A stretch of DNA of 39,162 bases from GCA-020356105 sp964347475 (GTDB taxonomy: Bacteria > Pseudomonadota > Alphaproteobacteria > UBA8366 > JADFVY01), in NCBI GenBank assembly GCA_964347475.1, contig CAYFYY010000038.1:1-39162 (forward strand), written 5' to 3'. The notes under the pieces are model-generated. The model did no database searches and was not told where the DNA came from. It was given only the letters and a program-made list of their open reading frames with translations. This document shows, in pieces, positions 1 to 7,593 of the stretch. How positions within the stretch are numbered: the first letter of the stretch is position 1; each line of letters opens with the position of its first letter. A program made the translations under genes and the position numbers.

Positions 1-100
1 CCAGGCGCGCCTCGTCGACGGCGCCTCCGAGGTGCACATGATGGTGCTGGCCCGCCACTACATGCAGGAGGGCACGGACTTCTGGCGCTGGGGCGTGTGA
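1..100 (+). CDS. Acyl-CoA dehydrogenase, C-terminal fragment (5' end outside window)
   Basis: Only the last 33 codons are present, read from base 2 to a TGA at 98-100. The peptide contains RLVDGASEVHMMVLARHY, which resembles the conserved end of acyl-CoA dehydrogenases of the ACAD10/ACAD11 type, where the tail helps form the FAD and tetramer interface. These enzymes oxidise acyl-CoA to enoyl-CoA with FAD. The stop overlaps the next start (TGATG), so the two genes are translationally coupled. The following APH-fold kinase supports the call, because ACAD10/11 proteins and their bacterial split versions pair these two activities. Too little sequence is present to judge substrate. Confidence 0.7.
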   Translation, partial: QARLVDGASEVHMMVLARHYMQEGTDFWRWGV

Positions 101-1116
101 TGGACAATGCCGTCCGGGCGGCGTTGGCTCGCTGGCTGGCCGAGGCGGCCGGCGCGGACGATCTGCGGCTCGTGTCGCTGGAAAAGCTCTCCGGCGGCGC
201 GATTCAGGAGAACTGGGGCCTCGCCGTCGAGCTTGGCGGCCGGCGCCACAATTGGGTGCTGCGCACCGACGCGCCGTCGGGCGTCGCCACCAGCCACGGC
301 CGTGTGCACGAATTGGCCCTCCTCAAGGCGGCGCACGACGCCGGCGTGACGGTGCCGGAGCCGCTGTTCCTGTGCGCCGACGCGAGCGTGCTCGGCAAGC
401 CGTTCTACGTGATGGCCCGCGCCGCCGGCCGCGCCGAGGGGCACATCCTCGTGCGCGATGAGGGCGTGCTCGCGGCAGGCGATGCGCTGGTCGAGCGTCT
501 CGGCCGCGAGCTCGCCCGCATCCACTCAATCGTCCCGCCGCGCGAGGACCTCGCCTTCCTTGCCATGCCCGCCGGCCCGCCGGCCCTGTCGCGTATCGAG
601 ACATACCGGCGCTATCTCGACGACATGCCCGACCCGAACCCGCCGCTCGAATACGCCCTGCGCTGGCTCGAGCGGCGTGCGCCGGCGACCCGCGCGATCA
701 CCCTGTGCCACAGCGATTTCCGAACCGGCAACATCATGATCGAAGATGACCGCATCACCGGCATCCTCGACTGGGAGTTCGCCTCCTGGAGCGATCCGAT
801 GGAGGATGTCGCGTGGTTCTGCGCGCGCTGCTGGCGCTTTGGCAACTGGCCGCGCGAGGCCGGCGGCATCGGCTCGCGCGACGCCTTCTACCGTGGCTAC
901 GAGGCCGAATCCGGCCGCGCCATCGACCGCGCGGTCATTCCCTACTGGGAGGTGATGGCGGCCGTGCGCTGGGCGGTGATCGCGCTGCAGCAGGGCGAGC
1001 GCCACCTGAGCGGCGGCGAGGAGTCGCTCGAGCTCGCGCTGACCGGGCTACGCGCGCCGGAGATGGAACTCGACGCGCTGCTCGACATTGCCGCGATCGA
1101 GACGGCGGCGCCATGA
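100..1116 (+). CDS. APH-fold phosphotransferase (ACAD10/11-associated type)
   Basis: This 338-residue protein has the aminoglycoside phosphotransferase/choline kinase fold. The catalytic loop is HSDFRTGN, with Asp206 as base and Asn211 as a metal ligand. The second metal-binding Asp224 lies in GILDWE. An N-terminal ATP-binding lobe occupies about residues 1-110. Placed between an acyl-CoA dehydrogenase and a DUF6285 gene, it most likely phosphorylates a hydroxylated acyl-CoA, as proposed for mammalian ACAD10/11, rather than an antibiotic; that role is inference. I chose ATG 100, which overlaps the upstream stop as TGATG; a GTG at 97 is one codon earlier. The stop overlaps the next gene by four bases (ATGA). 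Confidence 0.88.
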   Translation: MDNAVRAALARWLAEAAGADDLRLVSLEKLSGGAIQENWGLAVELGGRRHNWVLRTDAPSGVATSHGRVHELALLKAAHDAGVTVPEPLFLCADASVLGKPFYVMARAAGRAEGHILVRDEGVLAAGDALVERLGRELARIHSIVPPREDLAFLAMPAGPPALSRIETYRRYLDDMPDPNPPLEYALRWLERRAPATRAITLCHSDFRTGNIMIEDDRITGILDWEFASWSDPMEDVAWFCARCWRFGNWPREAGGIGSRDAFYRGYEAESGRAIDRAVIPYWEVMAAVRWAVIALQQGERHLSGGEESLELALTGLRAPEMELDALLDIAAIETAAP

Positions 1117-1508
1117 GGCAGCGCCCCGGCCCCGAGGAGCTGGAGCGGCTGGCCACCGCGATCCTCGAATACAATCCGCTGCCGGACGACCCGAAGGCGC
1201 GCAGCTACGAGCAGCGCCTCGCCGCCAAGGCGCTGGCCATCGCGGCGTACGACCGGGAGCGTGGCGCCGCCGACCGGGCCGAGGAGTTGCGCCTGTTCGA
1301 AGGCTTGTTGGGCGTGGACACGGTCGCGGCGGCGGGGCCGGACGACGAGCGCCGGATCGCCGCGCTCAACCGCCGCCTCGCCGCGGACATCCGCGCCGGG
1401 GCGCAAGACGACGCGCCGCCTGCGCTGTGCGAACTACTGCATGGCCAGGTGCGCGCCCGCCTGCGGCGCACCAACCCGAAATACCTTGCGGCGCGCCTGG
1501 AGAGTTGA
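1113..1508 (+). CDS. DUF6285 domain-containing protein
   Basis: This is a 131-residue soluble, charged and probably helical protein with no signal peptide or membrane segment. The N-terminal stretch LATAILEYNPLPDDPKARSY and the conserved C-terminal region LRRTNPKYLA match my recollection of the DUF6285 family. That family typically follows acyl-CoA dehydrogenase and APH-type phosphotransferase genes. Its start overlaps the kinase stop by four bases (ATGA), so all three genes should be translated from one mRNA. It may be an accessory or assembly factor for the dehydrogenase/kinase pair, but no biochemical function is known to me. Confidence 0.75.
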   Translation: MRQRPGPEELERLATAILEYNPLPDDPKARSYEQRLAAKALAIAAYDRERGAADRAEELRLFEGLLGVDTVAAAGPDDERRIAALNRRLAADIRAGAQDDAPPALCELLHGQVRARLRRTNPKYLAARLES

Positions 1509-1587
1509 CCAGCCCCCTGACGTGGCTCGTTAACCGATTGCACAGGACTGCTTTGGCAGAATCGCTGGACCTTCAGGAGTTGCTGCC

Positions 1588-2094
1588 ATGCCCGACCCTC
1601 ATTCGTCCAAGAATCGGCCCGTTGGCAAATCCCGGCGGTGGCTCTCCGCCACGGCTGTGGTGGCATCGGTCGTCCTGGCGGCTGGCCTGGTCGCGTGGTA
1701 CAAGGACACGAGGAAATCGGTAACTTTGCGAATCCATGCCGAATGGGGTGAGGGCGAGTTATTGCAGCTCGGCCGCTCCGTATACGGCACCCACTGCGCG
1801 ATCTGCCATGGCCGCGATTTACAGGGTCACCCGGACTGGCACCCGAAGGGGGACGTGCTGTTCAAGCCGCCGCCTCTCGATGGAACCGCCGGGCATCGCT
1901 CCAGCGACGAGTTGTTTGGGATCATCAGCCGAGGATTCTCGAACATCCTGACCGAACGCGAGATCCTGGCCACCATTGCGTACCTCCAATTCAAATACGA
2001 CACAAATCGACGTCTGCGAGCGATAATTCTGAGGCTTGAGGCGCCCAAAAGATCTCGGGAACAGACAATCGAGTTGCCGGAAGTCGATGAATGA
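1588..2094 (+). CDS. Membrane-anchored c-type cytochrome lacking an evident axial Met
   Basis: This 168-residue protein has an N-terminal signal/anchor helix (about 18-37) and one covalent heme site, CAICH at residues 70-74, so it should face the periplasm. A Shine-Dalgarno AGGAG lies eight bases before the ATG. It aligns with the cytochrome at 3322-3900: both have the heme Cys at residue 70, followed by a DL-G--DW segment and a PP-D---GH segment. The downstream loop that carries the axial methionine in the partner (GMPGF) is missing here; the sequence runs from ISRGFSN directly to ILTEREI. No other Met follows the heme site, so the sixth ligand must be another residue or absent. Likely a one-electron carrier or a degenerate heme sensor. 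Confidence 0.8.
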   Translation: MPDPHSSKNRPVGKSRRWLSATAVVASVVLAAGLVAWYKDTRKSVTLRIHAEWGEGELLQLGRSVYGTHCAICHGRDLQGHPDWHPKGDVLFKPPPLDGTAGHRSSDELFGIISRGFSNILTEREILATIAYLQFKYDTNRRLRAIILRLEAPKRSREQTIELPEVDE

Positions 2095-2132
2095 CCGATT
2101 TGAATGATCGGCGCGGTGTCGTATTCCGCCGC

Positions 2133-3137
2133 CTACTTGATCATCCCGACTTCTCGGTAGTAGCGCTCGGCACCGGGGTGAAGCGGAATGGCGATGCCGT
2201 CGAGCGCGGTCTCGCGGGTGATCGCCCGTGCCTGCGGGTGGCCGGCTTGCAACAGCGCCCGCGTGCTGTCGTGCCACAGCGACCTTGTGATCTGGTAGAC
2301 CAGTTCCGCATCCACATCGGCGCCGACGATCCATTGCGCGCGCACGCTCAGCGTCCGCACGGCGCCGATCCCCTCATAGGTACCCTCCGGGATCGTCACC
2401 CGCGTGAAGAAGCCGTATTTTTCGGCCAGGACGTCGACTTCCGGGCCCTCGATCGGCACCAGCTCGGCGCCGGCGGTCCGTGCCAGCTCGGTGACCGCCT
2501 TGGCGGGATAGCCGGCGACGAAGAAGAAAGCGTCGAGCTTGCCCGCCTCGATCGCCTCGATCGACGGGACGGGCTTGCGGTACTCCGCCTCGAGGTCGCT
2601 CTCCTTCAAGCCGAAGGCCGACAGAATCAGCCGCGCGTCGACCAGCGTGCCGGATCCCTCCTCGTCGAGGGAGACGCGCTTGCCCGCGAGGTCGAGGACC
2701 GAGCGGATGCCGAGCCCCTTGCGGGCGACGAGATGGAAGCTTTCCGGATACAGGGCGGCGATCGCCCGGATGCCGTCGACCTTGCCGGATCTGAGGTACA
2801 TGCTGGTGCCGGTATGCGCCCAATAGGCGACGTCGGCTTGTGCGAACGCGGACTCGACCGCGCCGGCTGACACGGCTGCGATGTTGGCGACCGATCCGTG
2901 CGCCGACTGCGCCACCGCGACCAGTCCGGGCACGCCGCAGCTGCCGCCCTTGTCGCACGGCCGCGAGCCGGGCGGGTTGCTGATCGCCTGCGCGATCAGA
3001 CCACCGACCGGGTAATAGGTGCCGCCGACCCCGCCGGTCGCAATACGGAAGAACGTGATCTCCTCCGATGCGGGCGTTCTGTTGGCGATGGCCACCAGGG
3101 CGAGTACGGCCAGAAACGTGGCTATCACCGAGCGCAT
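2133..3137 (-). CDS. TAXI family TRAP transporter solute-binding protein
   Basis: This 334-residue periplasmic binding protein has a signal peptide (MRSVIATFLAVLALVAIA, cleavage probably after the following TPAS). The mature start, FRIATGGVGGTYYPVGG, is the hallmark of TAXI proteins, which feed carboxylates or amino acids to sodium-coupled TRAP permeases. The second lobe begins around KRVSLDEEGSGT. The ATG at 3137 is preferred over a GTG at 3146 because GGGAGAG lies about eight bases before the ATG and would overlap the GTG. No TRAP membrane subunit is present in this window, so the protein either serves a distant permease or works alone. It lies between two cytochromes on the opposite strand, which is unusual. 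Confidence 0.9.
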   Translation of the reverse strand: MRSVIATFLAVLALVAIANRTPASEEITFFRIATGGVGGTYYPVGGLIAQAISNPPGSRPCDKGGSCGVPGLVAVAQSAHGSVANIAAVSAGAVESAFAQADVAYWAHTGTSMYLRSGKVDGIRAIAALYPESFHLVARKGLGIRSVLDLAGKRVSLDEEGSGTLVDARLILSAFGLKESDLEAEYRKPVPSIEAIEAGKLDAFFFVAGYPAKAVTELARTAGAELVPIEGPEVDVLAEKYGFFTRVTIPEGTYEGIGAVRTLSVRAQWIVGADVDAELVYQITRSLWHDSTRALLQAGHPQARAITRETALDGIAIPLHPGAERYYREVGMIK

Positions 3138-3321
3138 CGCGCACACTCTCCCGATCTCCCATTCGTGCCGGAGTTCACGCGCAGAAAGTCTATCGCAACA
3201 GGCGTGCCGTTGTATATCTTGCCGCAGCGAACGGCCGCGACGCCGCGCGTGACCTTCCGATTGCTGGAACGGCTACGCAGGCGGCTGACATGACACCGGA
3301 GCGCAAAGGGCGGAGCACTGC

Positions 3322-3900
3322 ATGGCGGAACAAGCCGGTAAATCGGGGCGCACTTCAAGGCGCACGAAGGCCCTTTCAGCCGCCGTTGTCGGGGTGCTGG
3401 CCGTCGCCGTTGCGGTCCTGTGGTGGGGTTTCGGGGCAGGGCAGGGCTCGTCGCGCCGCCTTGGCGCTTGGATCGATGCCGACAACGCGGCTCTTGTCGC
3501 GCTTGGCCGTGAGGTCTACGCGGCGCATTGCGCCGCATGTCACGGCGTCGACCTCGAGGGCGAGGCCGACTGGCGCGTGCGCAAGGCGGATGGCAGCTTG
3601 CCCGCGCCGCCCCACGATGAGTCCGGGCATACCTGGCATCATGCCGACGCGCTGCTGTTCGAGATCACCAGGTCAGGTGGCAAGAGTGTGGCACCCGCGG
3701 GGTTCCCGTCCGGCATGCCCGGCTTCTCCGAGGCCCTGTCGGACCGCGAAATTGCCGCTTCGATCGCCTTCATCAAATCGCGCTGGCCCGCGGAGATCCG
3801 GCGCCGGCAGGAACTGATCAGCAGGCGCCAGCAGGTCGCTGCCCAAGCCGCACGCGCCGATCCAGCGCGCCGCCCGGGCCCGGACACCGGTTTGCCCTAA
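3322..3900 (+). CDS. Membrane-anchored class I-like cytochrome c
   Basis: This 192-residue protein has an N-terminal membrane anchor (about 16-38) and a periplasmic heme domain. The heme site is CAACH at residues 70-74 and the likely axial ligand is Met132 in PSGMPGFSEALSDREI. The C-terminal 40 residues are basic and Ala-rich (ELISRRQQVAAQAARADPARR) and may be helical or disordered. It is a paralogue of the cytochrome at 1588-2094, with the heme Cys at the same residue number. A GGGCGGAG ribosome site lies about ten bases before the ATG. It should accept or donate electrons at the periplasmic face; the partner is unknown. The 3' end runs into a long intergenic region. Confidence 0.85.
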   Translation: MAEQAGKSGRTSRRTKALSAAVVGVLAVAVAVLWWGFGAGQGSSRRLGAWIDADNAALVALGREVYAAHCAACHGVDLEGEADWRVRKADGSLPAPPHDESGHTWHHADALLFEITRSGGKSVAPAGFPSGMPGFSEALSDREIAASIAFIKSRWPAEIRRRQELISRRQQVAAQAARADPARRPGPDTGLP

Positions 3901-4258
3901 TCCTGCCACAGAATTTGTCGAGAAATCCGCGTTGCGATGCCATCTATCGTTTACGAATTCTAAAGGTGTGGCGCGATATCGTGCGACTGTTCGATAAGGA
4001 ACGCGGCCGGTTCGCCCAGCACGGCGGACCAGTCTGCTCTCATAATAACCGGTTCGTTGGGATGGCATCTTGCATCGGAGAAGTTCGATGCGTTAGATAG
4101 ATAGGTTTGGCATCAGGGTCGCTCGGGAGTATGGGGAAGAATCGGGCAACAGAAAAACAATGTCGTTCAACAACCGCCGGGCACGATAAGGAAATGAATT
4201 TCAGTGATTTTGTTTATGTATCAGAACGGGTTGCGATCATTTCTTTCGGGGGCGAGTG
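3901..4258. other. 358-bp intergenic region, lower GC, no convincing gene
   Basis: The stretch between the second cytochrome and the M23 peptidase gene is visibly more AT-rich than its surroundings. The only open frame of note (3915-4100 on plus) has no ribosome site and no recognisable protein features, so I do not call it. The region probably carries the promoter of the peptidase/bactofilin pair; one candidate is listed separately. I see no tRNA or clear terminator. Confidence 0.5.
4070..4098 (+). promoter_or_regulatory. Candidate sigma-70 promoter for M23-bactofilin genes
   Basis: TTGCAT and TTAGAT are separated by exactly 17 bases. Transcription would start near 4105, giving a leader of about 150 bases before the ATG at 4259. 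The hexamers match the consensus only moderately and the leader is long, so this remains a guess. Confidence 0.3.
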
Positions 4259-6034
4259 ATGTTCCCCTGGAAGAAAAAAGAGCCCCCTTCGCCCTTCAGC
4301 TTCGCGGCTGAAGAGACAGGAATTCGCCGGGTCATTTCCCGGATTTTCCGGGAACGCGAACTGCTCATCCGCAGCGATGGCGAGGTCAAGTTCCTGCGGT
4401 TCGGGCCACGCTTCCAGATGGCTGTGGCCGCCGTGCTTGTCGGCGGCACGATCTGGGCGGCGACGGCCCTGCCCGTCGCCGTCATGCAGCGGTTGACCAT
4501 CTCGACGAATGAGTCCCAGATCTTTGAGGCCAAGCTCGCCTACGAGGACTTGCTGGAAGAAATCGTCGAATACCGCGATACGGTGGACCAGGTGGCGGCC
4601 GAATTGCGGGCCAGCAAGGCCGAGCTCGAGGCGCAGCTGGCGCAGGCCGGCGAGTACGAGCGTATGCTGGCCGAGGCCGGCGACAGCCAGGCGGGGCCGC
4701 GGGCCGCGGTCGCGCAGTCGCGTCAGGCCCTGCAGCAGCATCTCGACAAGGTGAACGGGGCGTTGAGCGGCGTCGCCAGTGACGGCGAGGAGCTCGAAAG
4801 CATGATCGCCAAGATCCGTGCCGACCTCGCGGCGAGCGACAGTGGCCGTGCGCTCGTGGAGAACGCGCGGACCCGCCTTAAGGAGCGGGCCGAGGGTCTC
4901 GAGCACCGGCTTGCGTCCGTGGTCGGTGAAAACCAGAAGATGCAGGAGCGCAATGCGGCTCTGACCTCCAATCTTCAGGTGACGTCGGCGGAGCGGGACG
5001 GCCTGTTGCGGCAGCGCCAGAAACTGCGCGGCACAATCGCCAACCTGGAAGGTCAGGTCGCTTCCTTGGAGCACGAACGCGATCGCCTCGAAAAGCACAG
5101 TGCCGGCCTCGCGGAGGATCTCGGCGCAACGCGCGCCCTGGCCGCAGACCTTACCGACGAACGGGACGGGCTGCAGGAGCTTCTTGCGGCGGCAGACAGC
5201 GAACTGTTGCTGACGCGCGCCCAGCAGGATGTGATCTGGGACGATCTGCGCGGCGTCGCCAAGAGCCTTCAGGAAGTCACCGGCGACGCCACCGAACTGG
5301 AGGAAAGGAGTCCGCGGCAGCTGCGCACGCAGATCGACAATCTGTTGGCGGACCTGACAAATCGCCAGGCGGTCGAGGAAGTCGTGTTGCAGCGCGCCAC
5401 CGAGCGAGCCGCCAGCAGCATCCAGGAGGTCGAGAAGATCGTGGCCATGACCGGCCTTGATCCGGACCGGCTTCTGGCCCGCGCGCGTCAGGGTCAGCTC
5501 GGCCAGGGCGGACCGTTCATCGCGGCGGCCGAGTTCCCGTCGGACGAGAAGATCGGCGACACCATGCTGTCGCTCGACAGCAACATGACGCGCTGGGAAT
5601 CGCTGACCGAAATCCTGCGGGTCCTGCCGCTGGCCCTGCCCGTCGACACCTATCACCTGACGAGCACGTTCGGCCCGCGCATCGACCCGGTCAAGAAACG
5701 GCGCTCGCAGCATAACGGCATCGACATGGGCGGATGGACGAACACGCCGATCTGGGCCGCAGCGCCCGGCACAGTCGTCCATTCGGGCCGCAAGGGCCGG
5801 TACGGCATCGTCGTCGAGATCGACCACGGCTACGGCATCAAGACCCGCTATGCCCATCTCAACAAGGCTCTAGTCGAGGTCGGCGAGGTCGTTGGCCATC
5901 GTCAGCGCATCGCGCTTTTGGGGAGTACCGGCAGGAGCACAGGCCCGCACCTGCATTACGAGGTTTTGTACGACGGCAAGCCCTTGGATCCCATGAAATT
6001 CATAAAGGCTGGACGCTATGTTTTCAAAAACTGA
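4259..6034 (+). CDS. M23 (LytM-type) metallopeptidase with membrane anchor and coiled coil
   Basis: This 591-residue protein has a short basic cytoplasmic N-terminus, one membrane helix (about 53-75), a long coiled-coil stretch (about 85-400) and a C-terminal LytM domain. The zinc ligands are His485 and Asp489 (HNGID) and the second His of HLHYEV (His566). His533 in RYAHL and His564 complete the active site. It should be a DD-endopeptidase cutting peptidoglycan cross-links from the periplasmic face of the inner membrane. The N-terminal part resembles the DUF5930 region found on such proteins. The gene overlaps the bactofilin gene by 17 bases, matching the bactofilin/LmdC peptidase pairs known to shape cells of budding alphaproteobacteria. 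The start has GGGGGCGAG just upstream. Confidence 0.92.
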   Translation: MFPWKKKEPPSPFSFAAEETGIRRVISRIFRERELLIRSDGEVKFLRFGPRFQMAVAAVLVGGTIWAATALPVAVMQRLTISTNESQIFEAKLAYEDLLEEIVEYRDTVDQVAAELRASKAELEAQLAQAGEYERMLAEAGDSQAGPRAAVAQSRQALQQHLDKVNGALSGVASDGEELESMIAKIRADLAASDSGRALVENARTRLKERAEGLEHRLASVVGENQKMQERNAALTSNLQVTSAERDGLLRQRQKLRGTIANLEGQVASLEHERDRLEKHSAGLAEDLGATRALAADLTDERDGLQELLAAADSELLLTRAQQDVIWDDLRGVAKSLQEVTGDATELEERSPRQLRTQIDNLLADLTNRQAVEEVVLQRATERAASSIQEVEKIVAMTGLDPDRLLARARQGQLGQGGPFIAAAEFPSDEKIGDTMLSLDSNMTRWESLTEILRVLPLALPVDTYHLTSTFGPRIDPVKKRRSQHNGIDMGGWTNTPIWAAAPGTVVHSGRKGRYGIVVEIDHGYGIKTRYAHLNKALVEVGEVVGHRQRIALLGSTGRSTGPHLHYEVLYDGKPLDPMKFIKAGRYVFKN

Positions 6035-6515
6035 GAAGGATATCCCGACCGTGACTCCCACCGCTTCGCCCGAACGCGGGGCCAAGTCGAGCGCGCCCTC
6101 GATCATTAGCAACAACCTGAAGGTGACCGGCAATCTCAGCACCGACGGCGATGTGCAGATCGACGGCGAGATCGACGGCGACGTCAACAGCAAGCAGATT
6201 ACGCTTGGCGAATCCGGCGTCGTCAACGGTGCGATCGTCGCCGACATGGCGCGAATTTCCGGCACCGTCAATGGCTCGATCACCGCGCGTGTCGTCGAGC
6301 TGGGCCGCACCGCCCGGATCACCGGCGATATCAATCATTTCAGTCTTGCCATCGAGCCGGGCGCCTTTGTCCAGGGGCAGATGAGCCATGTCGACGAGCA
6401 GAAGCTGAAGCCCAATTCCAATGGCGCGAGCCAGACCAAGCCGGCCATGGTCGCCCCGGACGTCGAAAAGATCGACAAGAAGGGCGGCGATTCGGCGAAG
6501 AGCCTGGCGAATTGA
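6018..6515 (+). CDS. Bactofilin (polymer-forming cytoskeletal protein)
   Basis: This 165-residue protein has a central beta-helix bactofilin domain (about residues 28-120). Its repeats have the pattern of alternating Gly/Asp turns, for example VQIDGEIDGDVNSKQITLG and VVNGAIVADMARISGTVNGS. Disordered tails flank it: Ser/Pro-rich at the N-terminus and Lys-rich at the C-terminus. Bactofilins polymerise without nucleotide on the cytoplasmic face of the inner membrane and recruit peptidoglycan enzymes. The gene starts inside the end of the M23 peptidase gene (17-base overlap), so production of the two should be linked. The short cytoplasmic tail of the peptidase is the obvious contact point, by analogy with known pairs. 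A hairpin at 6556-6581 probably ends the transcript. Confidence 0.93.
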   Translation: MFSKTEKDIPTVTPTASPERGAKSSAPSIISNNLKVTGNLSTDGDVQIDGEIDGDVNSKQITLGESGVVNGAIVADMARISGTVNGSITARVVELGRTARITGDINHFSLAIEPGAFVQGQMSHVDEQKLKPNSNGASQTKPAMVAPDVEKIDKKGGDSAKSLAN

Positions 6516-6555
6516 ACTCTTTCCGGCGAACGCCGCAGAGCCAATCCAAGGGGGA

Positions 6556-6581
6556 ACCGGCCGGCACCGCGTCCGGCCGGT
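6556..6581. terminator. Hairpin between convergent genes, likely bidirectional terminator
   Basis: A perfect 9-bp stem (ACCGGCCGG / CCGGCCGGT) with an 8-base loop lies between the bactofilin stop at 6515 and the dehydratase stop at 6586 on the other strand. The T tract after it is short (CCTGTTAT), so its strength is uncertain. Confidence 0.55.
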
Positions 6582-6585
6582 CCTG

Positions 6586-7593
6586 TTATGTCGCCCGGTC
6601 CCTGAGAAGAGCGGCATAAAGCCCCGGGTCGACATTGCCACCCGAACACACGCATACGACGGCCTCGTCGCCCCACCGGTTGCTGCCGTCGACCAGCGCC
6701 GCCAGGGCCGCCGCCCCGCCCGGCTCGACGACCAGCTTGAGATATCGGAAAGCCAGAGCCACCGCCTCCTTGACCGCTTCCTCGCTGACCGCGAGCCCAC
6801 GTACGCCGAGCCCCAAGAGGATCGGGAAGGTCAGTTGCCCCGGCATCGGGGCGAGCAGGGCATCGCAGATCGACGCGGCGCCGGGCTGCGCCGCCAGGCG
6901 GGACCCGGCCGCGAGAGAACGGGCGGTGTCGTCGAATCCCTCCGGCTCCGCAGTGAATACCTGCGTGTCCGGCCAGCGCTCCGCCAATGCGAGCGCGATG
7001 CCCGATGTGAGGCCACCGCCGCCACACGGGACGACGACCGCCGCAGGGCGGACGCGGGCTTCGTCGGCCTGTTCCATGATTTCCAGGCCCACCGTTCCCT
7101 GCCCGGCAATAACCTGCGGCTCATCGTAGGGACGAACCAGCGTCGCGCCGGTCCGGCGAGCGATCTCTGCGCCGACCGCCTCGCGGTCTTCGCGCGCCCG
7201 GTGGTACAGCACCACCTCGGCGCCCCAGGCGCGCGTGTGGTCGATCTTGATGCGCGGTGCGTCGGACGGCATGACGATCGTCGCCCGCACCTCAAGCGCC
7301 GCCGCCGCCGCCGCGACGCCCTGGGCATGGTTGCCAGAGGAATAGGCGATGACGCCAGCCCTGCGGGCCACATCGTCGAGCTGCGCGATGGTGTTGTAGG
7401 CGCCGCGGAACTTGAACGAGCCGGTCAACTGCAATGACTCCGCCTTGACCAGCACGCGGACCCCGAGCCGCTCGTTCAGCAGCGGCGACTCCAGGAGCGG
7501 CGTCCGCCGCGCGATCCCGGCGAGGCGCTTCGAAGCACTCGCGACGTCGGCCGAAGATACGGCGTATCGGTCAGATCCGGGCGAGGAACGCAT
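6586..7593 (-). CDS. Threonine/serine dehydratase (PLP-dependent, fold type II)
   Basis: This 335-residue enzyme belongs to the tryptophan-synthase-beta fold. The PLP lysine is Lys61 in GSFKFRGA, the substrate loop is SSGNHAQG and the phosphate-binding loop is PCGGGGLTSG. There is no C-terminal ACT-like regulatory domain, so it resembles catabolic threonine dehydratases or serine racemase-like enzymes rather than the biosynthetic IlvA. It would convert threonine to 2-oxobutyrate or serine to pyruvate, with ammonia release. Its start overlaps the 3' end of the upstream alpha/beta hydrolase by 23 bases, so it is the last gene of a minus-strand unit with the hydrolase and haloacid dehalogenase. 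Confidence 0.92.
   Translation of the reverse strand: MRSSPGSDRYAVSSADVASASKRLAGIARRTPLLESPLLNERLGVRVLVKAESLQLTGSFKFRGAYNTIAQLDDVARRAGVIAYSSGNHAQGVAAAAAALEVRATIVMPSDAPRIKIDHTRAWGAEVVLYHRAREDREAVGAEIARRTGATLVRPYDEPQVIAGQGTVGLEIMEQADEARVRPAAVVVPCGGGGLTSGIALALAERWPDTQVFTAEPEGFDDTARSLAAGSRLAAQPGAASICDALLAPMPGQLTFPILLGLGVRGLAVSEEAVKEAVALAFRYLKLVVEPGGAAALAALVDGSNRWGDEAVVCVCSGGNVDPGLYAALLRDRAT

Noticed and set aside
3915..4100. Open frame of 61 codons downstream of the second cytochrome
   Set aside because: It has no ribosome site and no recognisable protein feature, and it lies in a lower-GC intergenic stretch.
4214..5857. Long open frame of 547 codons opposite the M23 peptidase gene, and similar long frames opposite spoT (15499-17157), parC (25431-27791) and the transglycosylase (9575-11512)
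   Set aside because: They are antisense shadows of well-supported genes caused by high GC and third-position bias; none shows a domain or a ribosome site.
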